Source: Bacillus fonticola | GTDB lineage: Bacteria > Bacillota > Bacilli > Bacillales > JC228 | Direction: 5' to 3' | Assembly: GCF_012955605.1 (NCBI RefSeq) | Contig: NZ_CP052135.1 | Coordinates: 2,058,711-2,122,710 of the forward strand | Length of the DNA stretch: 64,000 nt | Part shown: positions 43,453-51,618 of the stretch, one piece after another | How the letters are laid out: each line of letters opens with the position of its first letter | How positions within the stretch are numbered: position 1 is the first letter of the stretch | Made by a program: the position numbers and the translations under genes | Notes under the pieces: model-generated | Databases searched by the model: none | The model's input: only the letters and a program-made list of their open reading frames with translations | Told to the model about the DNA's origin: nothing

Positions 43453-43479
43453 GGAGACCCAACGCTTACTTGGGTCTCT
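43453..43479 (-). ncRNA. mRNA stem-loop between hrcA and grpE
   Basis: GAGACCCAA / TTGGGTCTC (9 bp, 7-nt loop) starts directly after the hrcA stop codon. There is no T run on the minus strand. In B. subtilis the dnaK operon mRNA is cleaved between hrcA and grpE, and the downstream part is stabilised; this hairpin is in the right place for that, by inference. Confidence 0.55.
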
Positions 43480-44517
43480 TTATTTATGAAGACGGTATAG
43501 GTTCGTCATCATTGTAGACAAGTCTTGACGGAAATAGTCGAGCGTTGTGATAACGCGTGCATAGTTCATTCGCTTAGGACCTAAAACCGCAATGGTTCCC
43601 ATTTTTTCGGAGCCCAGCGCATATGTCGCCGTAATTAAGCTCAAGTCTTTTGCTGCATCTACGTTTAGCTCTGTGCCAATTGACACATGAATTCCTTGAC
43701 CATCACGGGGTTTTAGTAAACGACTGACAGCTGTTTCATCCTCCATTAAAGAAAGGATGGCTTTCACGAGCTCTACATCATGAAATTCCGGTTGTTCAAA
43801 CATGATAGTCTTTCCACCAAAGGCAAGTTTCTCTTGCAAATTGATGTGCAGGGCACGCTCCATTGCTTCCATCCAAATTTGGTAGTGGTCCGCATGCTTT
43901 CGAAATAGCATCTGAACTTCATGCGACGCCTTTTCGGGAAGCTGTGAGATGCTGACTCCCTCTAGTCGCTCATTCAATACGTTAGCTACTTTATCAAGGT
44001 CATCCATCGCATCAGGGCTAGACAGCTCTATTGTCTTATGCTCCACATGCCCCCCATCCGTGATAATGATGGCAAGCACACGACTTTCATTCAACGGAAC
44101 CATCTCAATCTTTTTCAAGTGATGATCAGAAATGTTAGCTCCCAGCACGATAGATGTATACGATGTCAAGTCGGACAAAAGAGTGGCTGCTTTCGAAACA
44201 ACTTCTTCCCATTCAAACATACGCTCACGAAAAAAACTTCGCAATTTCAGCAGCTCTTCTCCACGTAATCGCTGCGGTGCGAGCAGATGGTCAACGTAAT
44301 ATCGATAACCTTTTTCAGACGGAACACGCCCTGATGACGAATGCGTTTTTTCTATAAAACCGAGCTCCTCTAAGTCTGCCATCTCATTTCGAATGGTGGC
44401 AGAGCTAAAGTTCACCTCTTCCTTTTTAGAAAGAGTACGAGAGCCAACAGGTTGTGCCGACTGAATAAAATCATTCACAATGACCTGCAATATGAACAGC
44501 TGTCGATCTGTTAACAT
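43480..44517 (-). CDS. hrcA: Heat-inducible transcription repressor HrcA
   Basis: A 345-residue repressor of class I heat-shock genes. N-terminal winged helix (residues ~1-75, with FSSATIRNEMADLEELGF as recognition part), dimerisation and GAF-like domains after it. The open frame runs 10 codons further and into the CIRCE operator, but the ATG at 44517, 6 nt after GAGGTG, gives MLTDRQLFIL, the family start. It binds the CIRCE element just upstream, controlling its own operon with GroEL as co-sensor in the B. subtilis model. Confidence 0.96.
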   Translation of the reverse strand: MLTDRQLFILQVIVNDFIQSAQPVGSRTLSKKEEVNFSSATIRNEMADLEELGFIEKTHSSSGRVPSEKGYRYYVDHLLAPQRLRGEELLKLRSFFRERMFEWEEVVSKAATLLSDLTSYTSIVLGANISDHHLKKIEMVPLNESRVLAIIITDGGHVEHKTIELSSPDAMDDLDKVANVLNERLEGVSISQLPEKASHEVQMLFRKHADHYQIWMEAMERALHINLQEKLAFGGKTIMFEQPEFHDVELVKAILSLMEDETAVSRLLKPRDGQGIHVSIGTELNVDAAKDLSLITATYALGSEKMGTIAVLGPKRMNYARVITTLDYFRQDLSTMMTNLYRLHK

Positions 44518-44531
44518 GGTCATCACCTCTG

Positions 44532-44558
44532 TTAGCACTCCAAACAATTGAGTGCTAA
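44532..44558. promoter_or_regulatory. CIRCE operator
   Basis: A perfect TTAGCACTC-N9-GAGTGCTAA inverted repeat, 14 bp before the hrcA start. It is the HrcA binding site and controls hrcA-grpE-dnaK-dnaJ and probably prmA-rsmE-mtaB. Confidence 0.98.
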
Positions 44559-44568
44559 ATCTATAGAT

Positions 44569-44598
44569 AACCTATCAAATTTTTTGTTTCTTTGTCAA
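44569..44598 (-). promoter_or_regulatory. SigA promoter of the hrcA-dnaK operon
   Basis: On the minus strand TTGACA (44598-44593), an 18-bp spacer and TAGGTT (44574-44569). The -10 is weak. The start point falls at the CIRCE edge, so repressor binding would block it. Confidence 0.7.
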
Positions 44599-44693
44599 TC
44601 ATTACGCTAATGGGAATGGCAAAACGGGATTGGTAAATCCCCCCTTACTCATAGTAGCGTCTCTATCTCTACTCGTCTAGATCACAATAACAA

Positions 44694-44730
44694 AGCACCC
44701 GCTATAACGAAGCCTTGCGGGTGCTTTTCT
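44694..44730. terminator. Bidirectional terminator upstream of hrcA
   Basis: AAAGCACCCGC / GCGGGTGCTTTT with a 14-nt loop. It ends the accessory minus-strand unit at 44.9-45.6 kb, insulating the heat-shock operon. The region 44731-44874 shows nothing else recognisable. Confidence 0.85.
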
Positions 44731-44874
44731 ACATTATAAAAATATAGAGTCATAGGTTGAAATACACAAGTTATTTTAATACATGCTCGTTGCAAGTCTT
44801 CTCGTAAAAACAATTGACACTGTTTCTGTTTTAATTATAAAGAACAATTCTACCCTCTTGGTATATCTTCTCAA

Positions 44875-45387
44875 TCAAGGTGTTGAGTTCCAGTAAAGAT
44901 TCAGACAAGAAATAATCGTCTTTTCTGGATACAGCAATTTGTTGTTTTCTCGAATCCACTTTAGCTTATCTATTTCCTCAGTGCTTAAATTTTGGTTAGA
45001 AGTTGCACCGTCAAACCGACTTTGATTTTGGGCGAAGAAGTTTGTAAGCAACCCAGTGTAATTAGTAAGATGATCGGTTGAGTTAGGCACAGATCTTAGA
45101 TAAGTATTTACTGTACTTAGATATTCAAATTCTTTCCCAATGCTAGTATACGAAGTTACTATTGTTAATTGTTCGCGATAAGAAATTTCTTTTGTTTGAA
45201 TTGCTTTATCTATTATAGTAGTAACCAATGTTAGATCGTTTGAAATACTGGTAGACATATTTGCAAGAGTTTCCCTCGTGAAAACATTTATGTCTTTTTT
45301 TACGTCAAAATACAGCACAGCTTGTACAGTAAATATTAAACAGCCCAGAAGGATAATGACTTTCTTGAAGTTTCCTTTCATATTCAT
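44875..45387 (-). CDS. Uncharacterised membrane-anchored or secreted protein
   Basis: A 170-residue protein I do not recognise. An N-terminal hydrophobic segment after a short basic stretch (GNFKKVIILLGCLIFTVQAVLYF) is a signal peptide or anchor. The cysteine at residue ~16 sits in the hydrophobic core (LLGC), so a lipoprotein reading is possible but not canonical. The rest is polar, Thr/Asn/Ser-rich and probably helical. Its ATG overlaps the stop of the gene before it (ATGA), and no independent ribosome site is visible. The message is AT-richer than the neighbouring housekeeping genes, which fits acquired DNA. Confidence 0.65.
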   Translation of the reverse strand: MNMKGNFKKVIILLGCLIFTVQAVLYFDVKKDINVFTRETLANMSTSISNDLTLVTTIIDKAIQTKEISYREQLTIVTSYTSIGKEFEYLSTVNTYLRSVPNSTDHLTNYTGLLTNFFAQNQSRFDGATSNQNLSTEEIDKLKWIRENNKLLYPEKTIISCLNLYWNSTP

Positions 45388-45575
45388 TTAACTAGCTGAG
45401 TAAGGGATTGAGAGACTAATCGATTCTCTGTCATAATCCGGATAATCATTTGTATTTGCCCAATGATCCAAGAAGAGGCAGAGCAATCATAAAAAGCCGA
45501 ACATTCGATTTCACCTGTACATCCCTCCTCTTGATTTTTTATGTTGCTTTGAATAGATTCTAGTTCTCTTTCCAT
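45384..45575 (-). CDS. Small uncharacterised protein coupled to the gene after it
   Basis: A 63-residue protein with four cysteine-type positions in the middle (GCTGEIEC, YDCSAS) flanked by amphipathic helices. It has no signal peptide. The C-terminal VSQSLTQLVK faintly recalls the SQxLD motif of Spo0E-like phosphatases, but the key aspartate is absent, so I do not call it that. The ribosome site GGAGG, 4 nt before the ATG, is strong and supports it as real. It is first in a two-gene unit with the membrane-anchored protein. Confidence 0.6.
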   Translation of the reverse strand: MERELESIQSNIKNQEEGCTGEIECSAFYDCSASSWIIGQIQMIIRIMTENRLVSQSLTQLVK

Positions 45576-45832
45576 AATACCTCCTATCCCAGAAAAGGCG
45601 ATAGTAAAGAAACACTTAATTTACATATTTTACAAAATTATACTTTATGAGGTATTTATGTAGTGCAATAGAACTTTTCTTCGTGTTAAATATAAATAAG
45701 GATGTGGATGAATGAATTTCACAAATCAGAGCCCATGCAGCGCAAGGGGTCTGAGACATAGTAAAAGGAGTACCTCCCCAAGTCTTGTATAATGGTAAGT
45801 AAGCACGAACCAAAAGACTGGGGGAACTCCCA

Positions 45833-47609
45833 ATGGTTAGTATACGACAAGAGAGCTTGTGTAGCATCCAAGAATGATACGAGATGGAGCCTACCCACGT
45901 TATCAAGAGATGATTTCAGCGATAGACTTGGATAAAATTTACCACAATGTAACCAAAAAGTCTCGGTTGGGTGCTCCCGAAAAATTAAATTATGCGGCTA
46001 TGGTCATTTCAGTTTGTATCCGCTATGTTGAGGGGATTCCTACTAGTAAACAGCTCATTAAACGCCTGAAGGATGACCTAAACTTCAAGTTAAATTGCGG
46101 TTTTTTAGTTTCAGACAATACCCCATGTGAACCTTCCTACTCGCGACTTTTAGGTAAATTGAGTGATTCCAATATTTTAGAAGAAGCCCAAGAACAAGTT
46201 GTGCTCCAAGCAGTTGATGAGGGCTTTATTACAGATGATACGGTCGCTATTGACGCCACCCATTTTGAAGCCCGTGATCAGGCACCGCCGAAAGAAGAAA
46301 AGCCTAAAACTGAACCTAAAAAACGCGGTCGAAAACCGAAGGCAGAGCGTGAGCAGTGGATCGGAGCATTCCTCCCTGAGTCTGAGCATTCCTCCCTGAG
46401 TCTGAGCATTTCTCCCTGAGTCTGAGCATCCCTCCCTGAGTCTGAGCATCCCTCCCTGAGTCTGAGCATTCTTCTCTGAGTCTGAGCATTACTCTCTGAG
46501 TCTGAGCATTCCTCCCTAAGTCTGAGCATTCCTCCCTGAGTCTGAGCATTCCACTCTAAGTCTGAGCATTCCTCTCTGAGTCTGAGCATTCCTCTCTGAG
46601 TCTGAGCATTCCTCTCTGAGTCTGAGCATTCCTCCCTGAGTCTGAGCATCCCTCCCTGAGTCTGAGCATTCCTCCCTGAGTCTGAGCATTCCTCCCTAAG
46701 TCTGAGCATTCCTCTCTGAGTCTGAGCATCCCTCTCTGAGTCTGAGCATTCCTCCCTAAGTCTCCGAACAAGCTGAAAAAGAAGCGGATTTTCCACTTTT
46801 TGAGAGAAAATCGAAGCTCAATTAGATGCATCTGTAGCGGAATTACGTGCTGAAGTCCCTCAAAACCCTACTTGGGGCGTCAAAAAGAACAGTGAAGGGA
46901 AGAACGTCTTTTGGTATGGCTACAAGGGGCATCTGGCTGTCGGCACATCGAGTCAATACATACTACAGACCCTTTTCTCATCGGGTAGTCTGAACGATGG
47001 AAAGGCAGCGATCCCACTATTAAAGGGAATTCATGAACGTCTCGTTCTTCCGACATTACGCTATCAGACCATGGACGCCGGCTATGATTATGACCCTATT
47101 TATGAACAAGTACATCGAATGGGGCATCAGTCCATCATTGCGTATAACAAGCGAAATGAGCCAGAATCAGTAGGTTTTAATAAACACTATGCGGCCTACC
47201 TGCTTACGGGAGCACTCGTATCGCTATGACAGTTTTGATGCCAAATACGAGACACTGAAATACACTCGTCCTAAAAACTGCCCTTTAGCCAACGAAGACG
47301 TGTGCCAAAAAGTATATAAAGTCAAAATCACCAACGACCTACGGAGATATACAGCGCCCGCTCGTGGATCAAAAGCTTGGAAAAAGTTGTTCAAACGACC
47401 GATCAGCTGTTGAACGAGTCAATGCTTACTTAAAGGAATACTTTCAACTGAACAACGTTCGTCACCGGACTGGAAAACGTGCCAAAGTTCATTTTGACTT
47501 TGTGACCTTAGTTTATAATGCTTCAAAATTAGCTGCTGATCGTATCCATGCCTTATTCAATCAACATATAGGCTGTGTTCATGCTCAATCTTCATTTGTA
47601 AACCGTTGA
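45833..47609 (+). pseudogene. Degenerate DDE transposase, IS1182-like, split by a repeat array
   Basis: Remains of a transposase of ~450-500 residues, resembling IS1182-type DDE enzymes. The catalytic triad regions can still be read: VAIDATHFEARD, YQTMDAGYDYD and SAVERVNAYLKEYFQ. At least four single-base indels break it: near 45870 (between SIQE and MIRDG), in the AAAA run at 46807-46810, near 47190 (GCGGCC) and near 47400 (CGACCG). In addition a 400-bp tandem array interrupts it at 46363. The Shine-Dalgarno and start (MVSIRQESL) remain, and TATAAT lies at 45788. Neither terminal inverted repeat could be defined. The element is inactive. Confidence 0.88.
46361..46760 (+). repeat. Tandem array of twenty 20-bp units inside the transposase
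   Basis: Twenty consecutive 20-bp units, consensus TCTGAGCATTCCTCCCTGAG. The first nine bases (TCTGAGCAT) are identical in all units but the first, which has TCGGAGCAT. Variation is confined to positions 10-18 (C/T at 10, CC/TC/TT/AC variants after it, G/A at 18). There are no spacers, so this is not a CRISPR array. On the plus strand the unit carries TGA stops; on the minus strand it has no stop in any frame. Confidence 0.97.
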
Positions 47610-47617
47610 TTGGAGCG

Positions 47618-47685
47618 GAGGCCCACAGGACGTGGGTCAGAAAGGCGTTGCCACAGGACGTGGCGCCCTTAGCCTTTCCTCCTTG
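47618..47685 (+). repeat. Dispersed repeat, copy 2
   Basis: GGCCCACAGGACGTGGGTC, then AGAAAGGCGTTG, CACAGGACGTGG and TTAGCCTTTCCTCC. Best-formed of the three copies in the window (others at 16537 and 51189). It begins just after the transposase remnant stop codon, in the ~565-bp gap before hemW. The minus-strand frame through it (NAFLTHVLWA) is artefactual. Confidence 0.75.
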
Positions 47686-47816
47686 TCCTACGGGAAAAGC
47701 GTGGACAGGTGAGACGTGTCTAGCTACAGCGGTCTGCTCCCGTCTGAAAATAACCTTCGTCTTTTGAGGCAAAAAGCACCTCTAAAGCCAAAGAACATTT
47801 TTCAGAGGGAGCAAAA

Positions 47817-47910
47817 CGGACCGCTTCCGCATTTCATTCCCGCAGGAGCGGAGCGACGAGGAGGCTCACGGCCCGCCCGCGGAAAGCGTCCGCCTGTAGC
47901 GGAAAGCAAC
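47817..47910. repeat. GC-rich palindromic intergenic element
   Basis: CGGACCGCTTCCGC at the left pairs with GCGGAAAGCGTCCG at the right; the centre has GAGGAGGCTCACGGCCCG. A further half-unit, GCGGAAAGC, follows. GC content is far above its surroundings. I recognise the general type (the GAGCCTCCTCGTCGC... family of intergenic elements common in Bacillaceae). Between this element and hemW (47911-48023) nothing else is seen. Confidence 0.7.
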
Positions 47911-48023
47911 AACCTTGTTCAAGCGGACGAATCAAGAAAATTTTTAAGCAACTACTATTCTGCTGGTCTGTGTATTTTTAAAAAGAGCAATTATGAAATT
48001 GATTCGGATGGCGAAAAAAATCT

Positions 48024-49175
48024 TTACTTCTTGTCAAAAGAGTCTACGAGAAATGATTGAAATACTTCATTTCCGAGAAACATCCCTTCCTTTGTTAGGC
48101 GGAGGTGCGTATGTGAAGTTTCTACCCATCCCTTTTCCTTCAGATTTTCAATTACTTTTCCATATACAGTTCGTAACGAAACTCCAAATTTTTCCTGAAA
48201 ACGCTGAATAGAAACTCCCTCCACTTTACGCAAGCCAAGAAAAAGCTCTTCCTCCATCTGCTCTCCTCGAGTCACAGTACTTGTTCGTAAATACGGTCCC
48301 TTTCCAGACATCATCGATTCAATATAGTGGGAAGGAACAGCGATGTTTTGTGTTCTTATTCCTTCTACATAGCCGTGTGCACCAGCACCAAATCCGTAAT
48401 AACTCTCATTGTTCCAGTACGTGAGATTATGCCTACTTTGAAATCCTGGCCTAGCAAAGTTGCTAATTTCATACGGATTATAGCCGCACTCCGACATAAA
48501 CTTTAATAACATCTCGTATTGATTAGCCTCAGTGTCCTCAGAAGGAAGTTCTAGACGACCTGAACGCACCCAATTGGCAAATTGGGTTTTTTCCTCAAGA
48601 ATGAGCGCGTAGCTTGAAACATGTTGTATCTCCAGTCCAACCACGGTCTCCATAGAATGTACAAACGAGTCCTGAGTTTGTTTCGGCAAGGCAAACATAA
48701 TATCCACACTAATGTTTTCAAATCCAGTTGCTTGCGCTTTTTTAATAGTTGAAATCGCTTTTTCAGGCGTATGAGCACGACCGATAGCTTGCAGTACGTC
48801 AGGATCAAACGACTGCACCCCGAAGCTTAAACGGTTCACCCCGACAGCTTTTAACACATCTAGTTTTTCTTGTGAGACATCTTCAGGATTGGCTTCTATT
48901 GTCCACTCGGCGTCTTGTGCAAGAGGTAAAAACTTCTTCAAACCTTCACACAGCTTACGAAGTAGTTCCGAAGAAAGAACCGTCGGCGTGCCTCCCCCGA
49001 TAAATAGGGTATCCAGACGATCTGAGGGCGTCACGCGTACCGTTTCTTCGACTTCTTTTAAAAGCGCATCGACATACGCTTCAAGGGGTTGCCCTTTAGC
49101 GAACACTTTCGGGAAGTCACAATAATAACAAATCGTCTCGCAAAATGGGATGTGTACGTAAGCAGCTCTAATCAC
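48024..49175 (-). CDS. hemW: Radical-SAM haem chaperone HemW
   Basis: A 383-residue radical-SAM protein of the HemN/HemW group. The cluster motif is CETICYYC (C-x3-C-x2-C, ~11-18). FIGGGTPT, EANPED and LSFGVQSF follow, then a C-terminal HemN domain. It lacks the extra N-terminal residues of true coproporphyrinogen dehydrogenase, which favours HemW, a haem-insertion chaperone. GTG start at 49175 after GAGGAGGGG; the upstream 20 codons belong to an intergenic hairpin. It lies 60 bp after lepA. Confidence 0.92.
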   Translation of the reverse strand: MIRAAYVHIPFCETICYYCDFPKVFAKGQPLEAYVDALLKEVEETVRVTPSDRLDTLFIGGGTPTVLSSELLRKLCEGLKKFLPLAQDAEWTIEANPEDVSQEKLDVLKAVGVNRLSFGVQSFDPDVLQAIGRAHTPEKAISTIKKAQATGFENISVDIMFALPKQTQDSFVHSMETVVGLEIQHVSSYALILEEKTQFANWVRSGRLELPSEDTEANQYEMLLKFMSECGYNPYEISNFARPGFQSRHNLTYWNNESYYGFGAGAHGYVEGIRTQNIAVPSHYIESMMSGKGPYLRTSTVTRGEQMEEELFLGLRKVEGVSIQRFQEKFGVSLRTVYGKVIENLKEKGWVETSHTHLRLTKEGMFLGNEVFQSFLVDSFDKK

Positions 49176-49196
49176 GAACGCCCCTCCTCTCGTAAC

Positions 49197-49231
49197 AGAA
49201 GGTGATCCGAGAGCTTGACTCTGGATCACCT
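49197..49231 (-). other. Hairpin between lepA and hemW
   Basis: AAGGTGATCC / GGATCACCTT, 10-bp perfect stem with a 14-nt loop, without a following T run. It could slow polymerase or protect the lepA 3' end; no clear assignment. Confidence 0.5.
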
Positions 49232-49235
49232 TCAT

Positions 49236-51071
49236 CTACTTTTTACTCTCTTTGTCGTCCATTTGCAAGACGGCCATAAACGCTTCTTGGGGAACCTCTA
49301 CAGATCCTACAGATTTCATGCGGCGTTTACCCTCTTTTTGTTTCTCTAACAGCTTCCGTTTCCGAGAGATGTCACCACCATAACATTTGGCAAGGACGTT
49401 TTTCCGCATTGCTTTAATTGTAGAACGAGCCACAATTTTCGTGCCGATAGCTGCTTGAATAGGCACTTCAAACTGTTGACGTGGAATGAGCTCTTTCAGT
49501 TTTTCAACGATGATCTTCCCTCGTTCGTAGGCAGAATCTCTATGAACGATAAAGCTTAACGCATCTACTTTTTCAGCATTTAGTAAAATATCCATTTTCA
49601 CAAGCTTACTCGTTTTGTACCCTTTGAGTTCATAATCAAACGATGCGTAGCCTTTTGTGTTGGACTTCAATTGATCAAAGAAGTCGTACACAATCTCTGA
49701 AAGCGGAATATCGTATACAATGCTGACACGGTTCTCGTCCAAGTATTGCATATCAATAAATTCGCCACGTTTTTCCTGACAAAGCTCCATAACAGCTCCA
49801 ACAAAATCGTTTGGCACCATAACAGTTGCTTTTACGAACGGTTCTTGAACATAGTCAATTGATTGCGGATCAGGCATATTAGACGGGTTGTCAACACGTA
49901 GCTGTTCTCCATCTGTTAGGTGCACGTCATACACTACACTCGGTGCAGTCGTAATGAGATCGATTTTAAATTCACGTTCAATTCGCTCCTGGATAATTTC
50001 CATGTGCAGTAGCCCAAGAAAACCACAGCGGAAGCCAAATCCGAGCGCCTGTGATGTCTCTGGTTCGTACTGAAGTGCAGAGTCATTTAGCTCCAACTTC
50101 TCTAACGCTTCTCTAAGGTCGTTAAATTTTGACGAATCAATTGGGTACAGACCACAAAATACCATCGGATTTAATTTTCGGTATCCAGGTAGAGGCGTTG
50201 TAGCAGGATTTTTAGCTAAAGTTATGGTGTCCCCTACACGTGTGTCAGCTACATTTTTAATACTAGCTGTTAAGAAACCTACATCCCCTACAGAAAGTTC
50301 CTCAAACGCCGTAGGTTTCGGACTAAATACACCGAGTTCTGTTACTTCGAACTCTTTGCCTGTTGCCATCATCCTGACTTTATCACCAATTTTAACAGAG
50401 CCTTCAACAACTCGAATGTAGGCGACTACCCCCCGATATGGATCGTACAATGAGTCAAATATGAGAGCTTGTAAAGGTGCTTCGGGATCGCCAGTTGGGG
50501 CAGGCACCTTTTCTACAATTTGCTCTAAAATAGCTTCAATGCCAATTCCAGATTTTGCTGAAGCAAGCACTGCCTCGGAAGCATCCAACCCGATGACATC
50601 CTCTACTTCTTGTCGTACACGCTCCGGTTCCGCACTCGGCAAGTCAATTTTATTAATGACGGGAAGAATTTCTAAATTATTGTCTAAAGCTAGATAGACG
50701 TTCGCTAGCGTTTGCGCTTCAATTCCTTGTGCTGCATCGACAACAAGAATAGCTCCCTCACACGCAGCCAGACTTCGTGACACTTCGTACGTAAAATCCA
50801 CGTGTCCAGGTGTGTCAATTAGATGAAAAATATACGTCTCGCCATCCTTCGCATCGTAACGAAGCTGCACAGCGTTTAGCTTAATTGTAATGCCCCGTTC
50901 CCGTTCTAAGTCCATTGAATCGAGAAGCTGCGCCTTCATTTCACGTGCGGTGAGCGCTTTTGTGTGCTCTAAAATACGGTCGGCCAGCGTTGATTTTCCG
51001 TGGTCGATATGTGCGATTATGGAGAAATTCCGAATTCGTTCTTGTCGATTCTTTTTCTCTGCTAAGTTCAT
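49236..51071 (-). CDS. lepA: Elongation factor 4 (LepA)
   Basis: A 611-residue translational GTPase that acts on the ribosome during stress or initiation. G domain: AHIDHGKST (~19-27), DTPGHVD and NKIDLP; then domains II, III and V, and the LepA-specific C-terminal domain with [14 protein letters not shown]. The ATG at 51071 is 8 nt from AGGAG; the GTG at 51080 is too close. Conserved lepA-hemW pair. Confidence 0.97.
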   Translation of the reverse strand: MNLAEKKNRQERIRNFSIIAHIDHGKSTLADRILEHTKALTAREMKAQLLDSMDLERERGITIKLNAVQLRYDAKDGETYIFHLIDTPGHVDFTYEVSRSLAACEGAILVVDAAQGIEAQTLANVYLALDNNLEILPVINKIDLPSAEPERVRQEVEDVIGLDASEAVLASAKSGIGIEAILEQIVEKVPAPTGDPEAPLQALIFDSLYDPYRGVVAYIRVVEGSVKIGDKVRMMATGKEFEVTELGVFSPKPTAFEELSVGDVGFLTASIKNVADTRVGDTITLAKNPATTPLPGYRKLNPMVFCGLYPIDSSKFNDLREALEKLELNDSALQYEPETSQALGFGFRCGFLGLLHMEIIQERIEREFKIDLITTAPSVVYDVHLTDGEQLRVDNPSNMPDPQSIDYVQEPFVKATVMVPNDFVGAVMELCQEKRGEFIDMQYLDENRVSIVYDIPLSEIVYDFFDQLKSNTKGYASFDYELKGYKTSKLVKMDILLNAEKVDALSFIVHRDSAYERGKIIVEKLKELIPRQQFEVPIQAAIGTKIVARSTIKAMRKNVLAKCYGGDISRKRKLLEKQKEGKRRMKSVGSVEVPQEAFMAVLQMDDKESKK

Positions 51072-51136
51072 CTCGTTCACTCCTACTCATCGAGTACGAT
51101 TATAGCAGTCACACAAAGTCTGAACAACTAACGTCT

Positions 51137-51178
51137 ATAAAAAAACCTCATGTACCGAGAAGAATGATACACGAGGTG
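51137..51178 (-). terminator. Terminator after yqxA
   Basis: On the minus strand CCTCGTGTA / TACATGAGG, then seven T. It closes the gpr-spoIIP-yqxA side before lepA. Confidence 0.85.
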
Positions 51179-51188
51179 GTGGATATAA

Positions 51189-51253
51189 GGATGAAAAGCT
51201 AAGATCGTGTCTCCGTATCGCAACACCTTCCTAATCCACGTCCTGTGGGCCCT
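51189..51253 (-). repeat. Dispersed repeat, copy 3 (inverted)
   Basis: On the minus strand GGGCCCACAGGACGTGGATT, AGGAAGGTGTTGCG and, distally, TTAGCTTTTCATCC, collinear with copies 1 and 2. It overlaps the yqxA stop codon by two bases, so it lies at the 3' edge of that gene. Confidence 0.7.
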
Positions 51254-51590
51254 AGGGCAGTAAGTTTGCAAGTAGCGAAAACAACCAATCCGTGATGACA
51301 GTTGTCACACTTGCGACGATTTGACCAAGCTCCGAGAAGAAATTATACGTTTCCATATCTTCTAGCTTTTGTTGTTTTGAATCAAGATCATGACTCGAGA
51401 TAGAATTCCCAAACCATGAAGCTTCATACTCACCTTCTGAAGTAGCCACAACGTCCACAGGAGGGGAGATGTCTGGGTCATCAAAGCCACGCATGTTTTC
51501 GAGTCCAGTCGTTGCCTGTTGGTACCCGATTAAAACCCCTAGGAACAACACGCAGATCGTCACAAACACTTTTAAACTAAAACGAACCAT
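51252..51590 (-). CDS. yqxA: YqxA family protein (DUF3679)
   Basis: A 112-residue protein with an N-terminal transmembrane segment (residues ~5-25), a short extracytoplasmic acidic region and a hydrophobic C-terminus. It matches DUF3679/YqxA, always beside spoIIP in Bacillaceae. Role unknown; the 28-bp gap to spoIIP suggests co-expression during sporulation. Confidence 0.85.
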   Translation of the reverse strand: MVRFSLKVFVTICVLFLGVLIGYQQATTGLENMRGFDDPDISPPVDVVATSEGEYEASWFGNSISSHDLDSKQQKLEDMETYNFFSELGQIVASVTTVITDWLFSLLANLLP

Positions 51591-51618
51591 TATTCTCCAC
51601 TCCTTTCTTTTTTAATTG

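Noticed and set aside
45384-45575. Spo0E-like phosphatase call for the 63-residue protein
   Set aside because: Only a vague SQxLxxLV similarity; the essential aspartate of the SQxLD motif is missing.
45616-45906. Minus-strand ORF over the left part of the transposon
   Set aside because: Antisense to the transposase leader and start, with no ribosome site.
46361-46760. CRISPR array
   Set aside because: Units are contiguous 20-mers with no spacers, the variation is inside the unit, and no cas gene is near.
46278-46796. 172-codon minus-strand gene for a Cys-rich repeat protein
   Set aside because: It is created by the stop-free complement of the 20-bp array in every frame; no ribosome site or promoter is seen. 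Kept only as a finding.
47557-47772. Minus-strand ORF with NAFLTHVLWA
   Set aside because: It reads through copy 2 of the dispersed repeat and the transposase end; the same peptide type arises at copy 1 (16537-16755). Repeat artefact.
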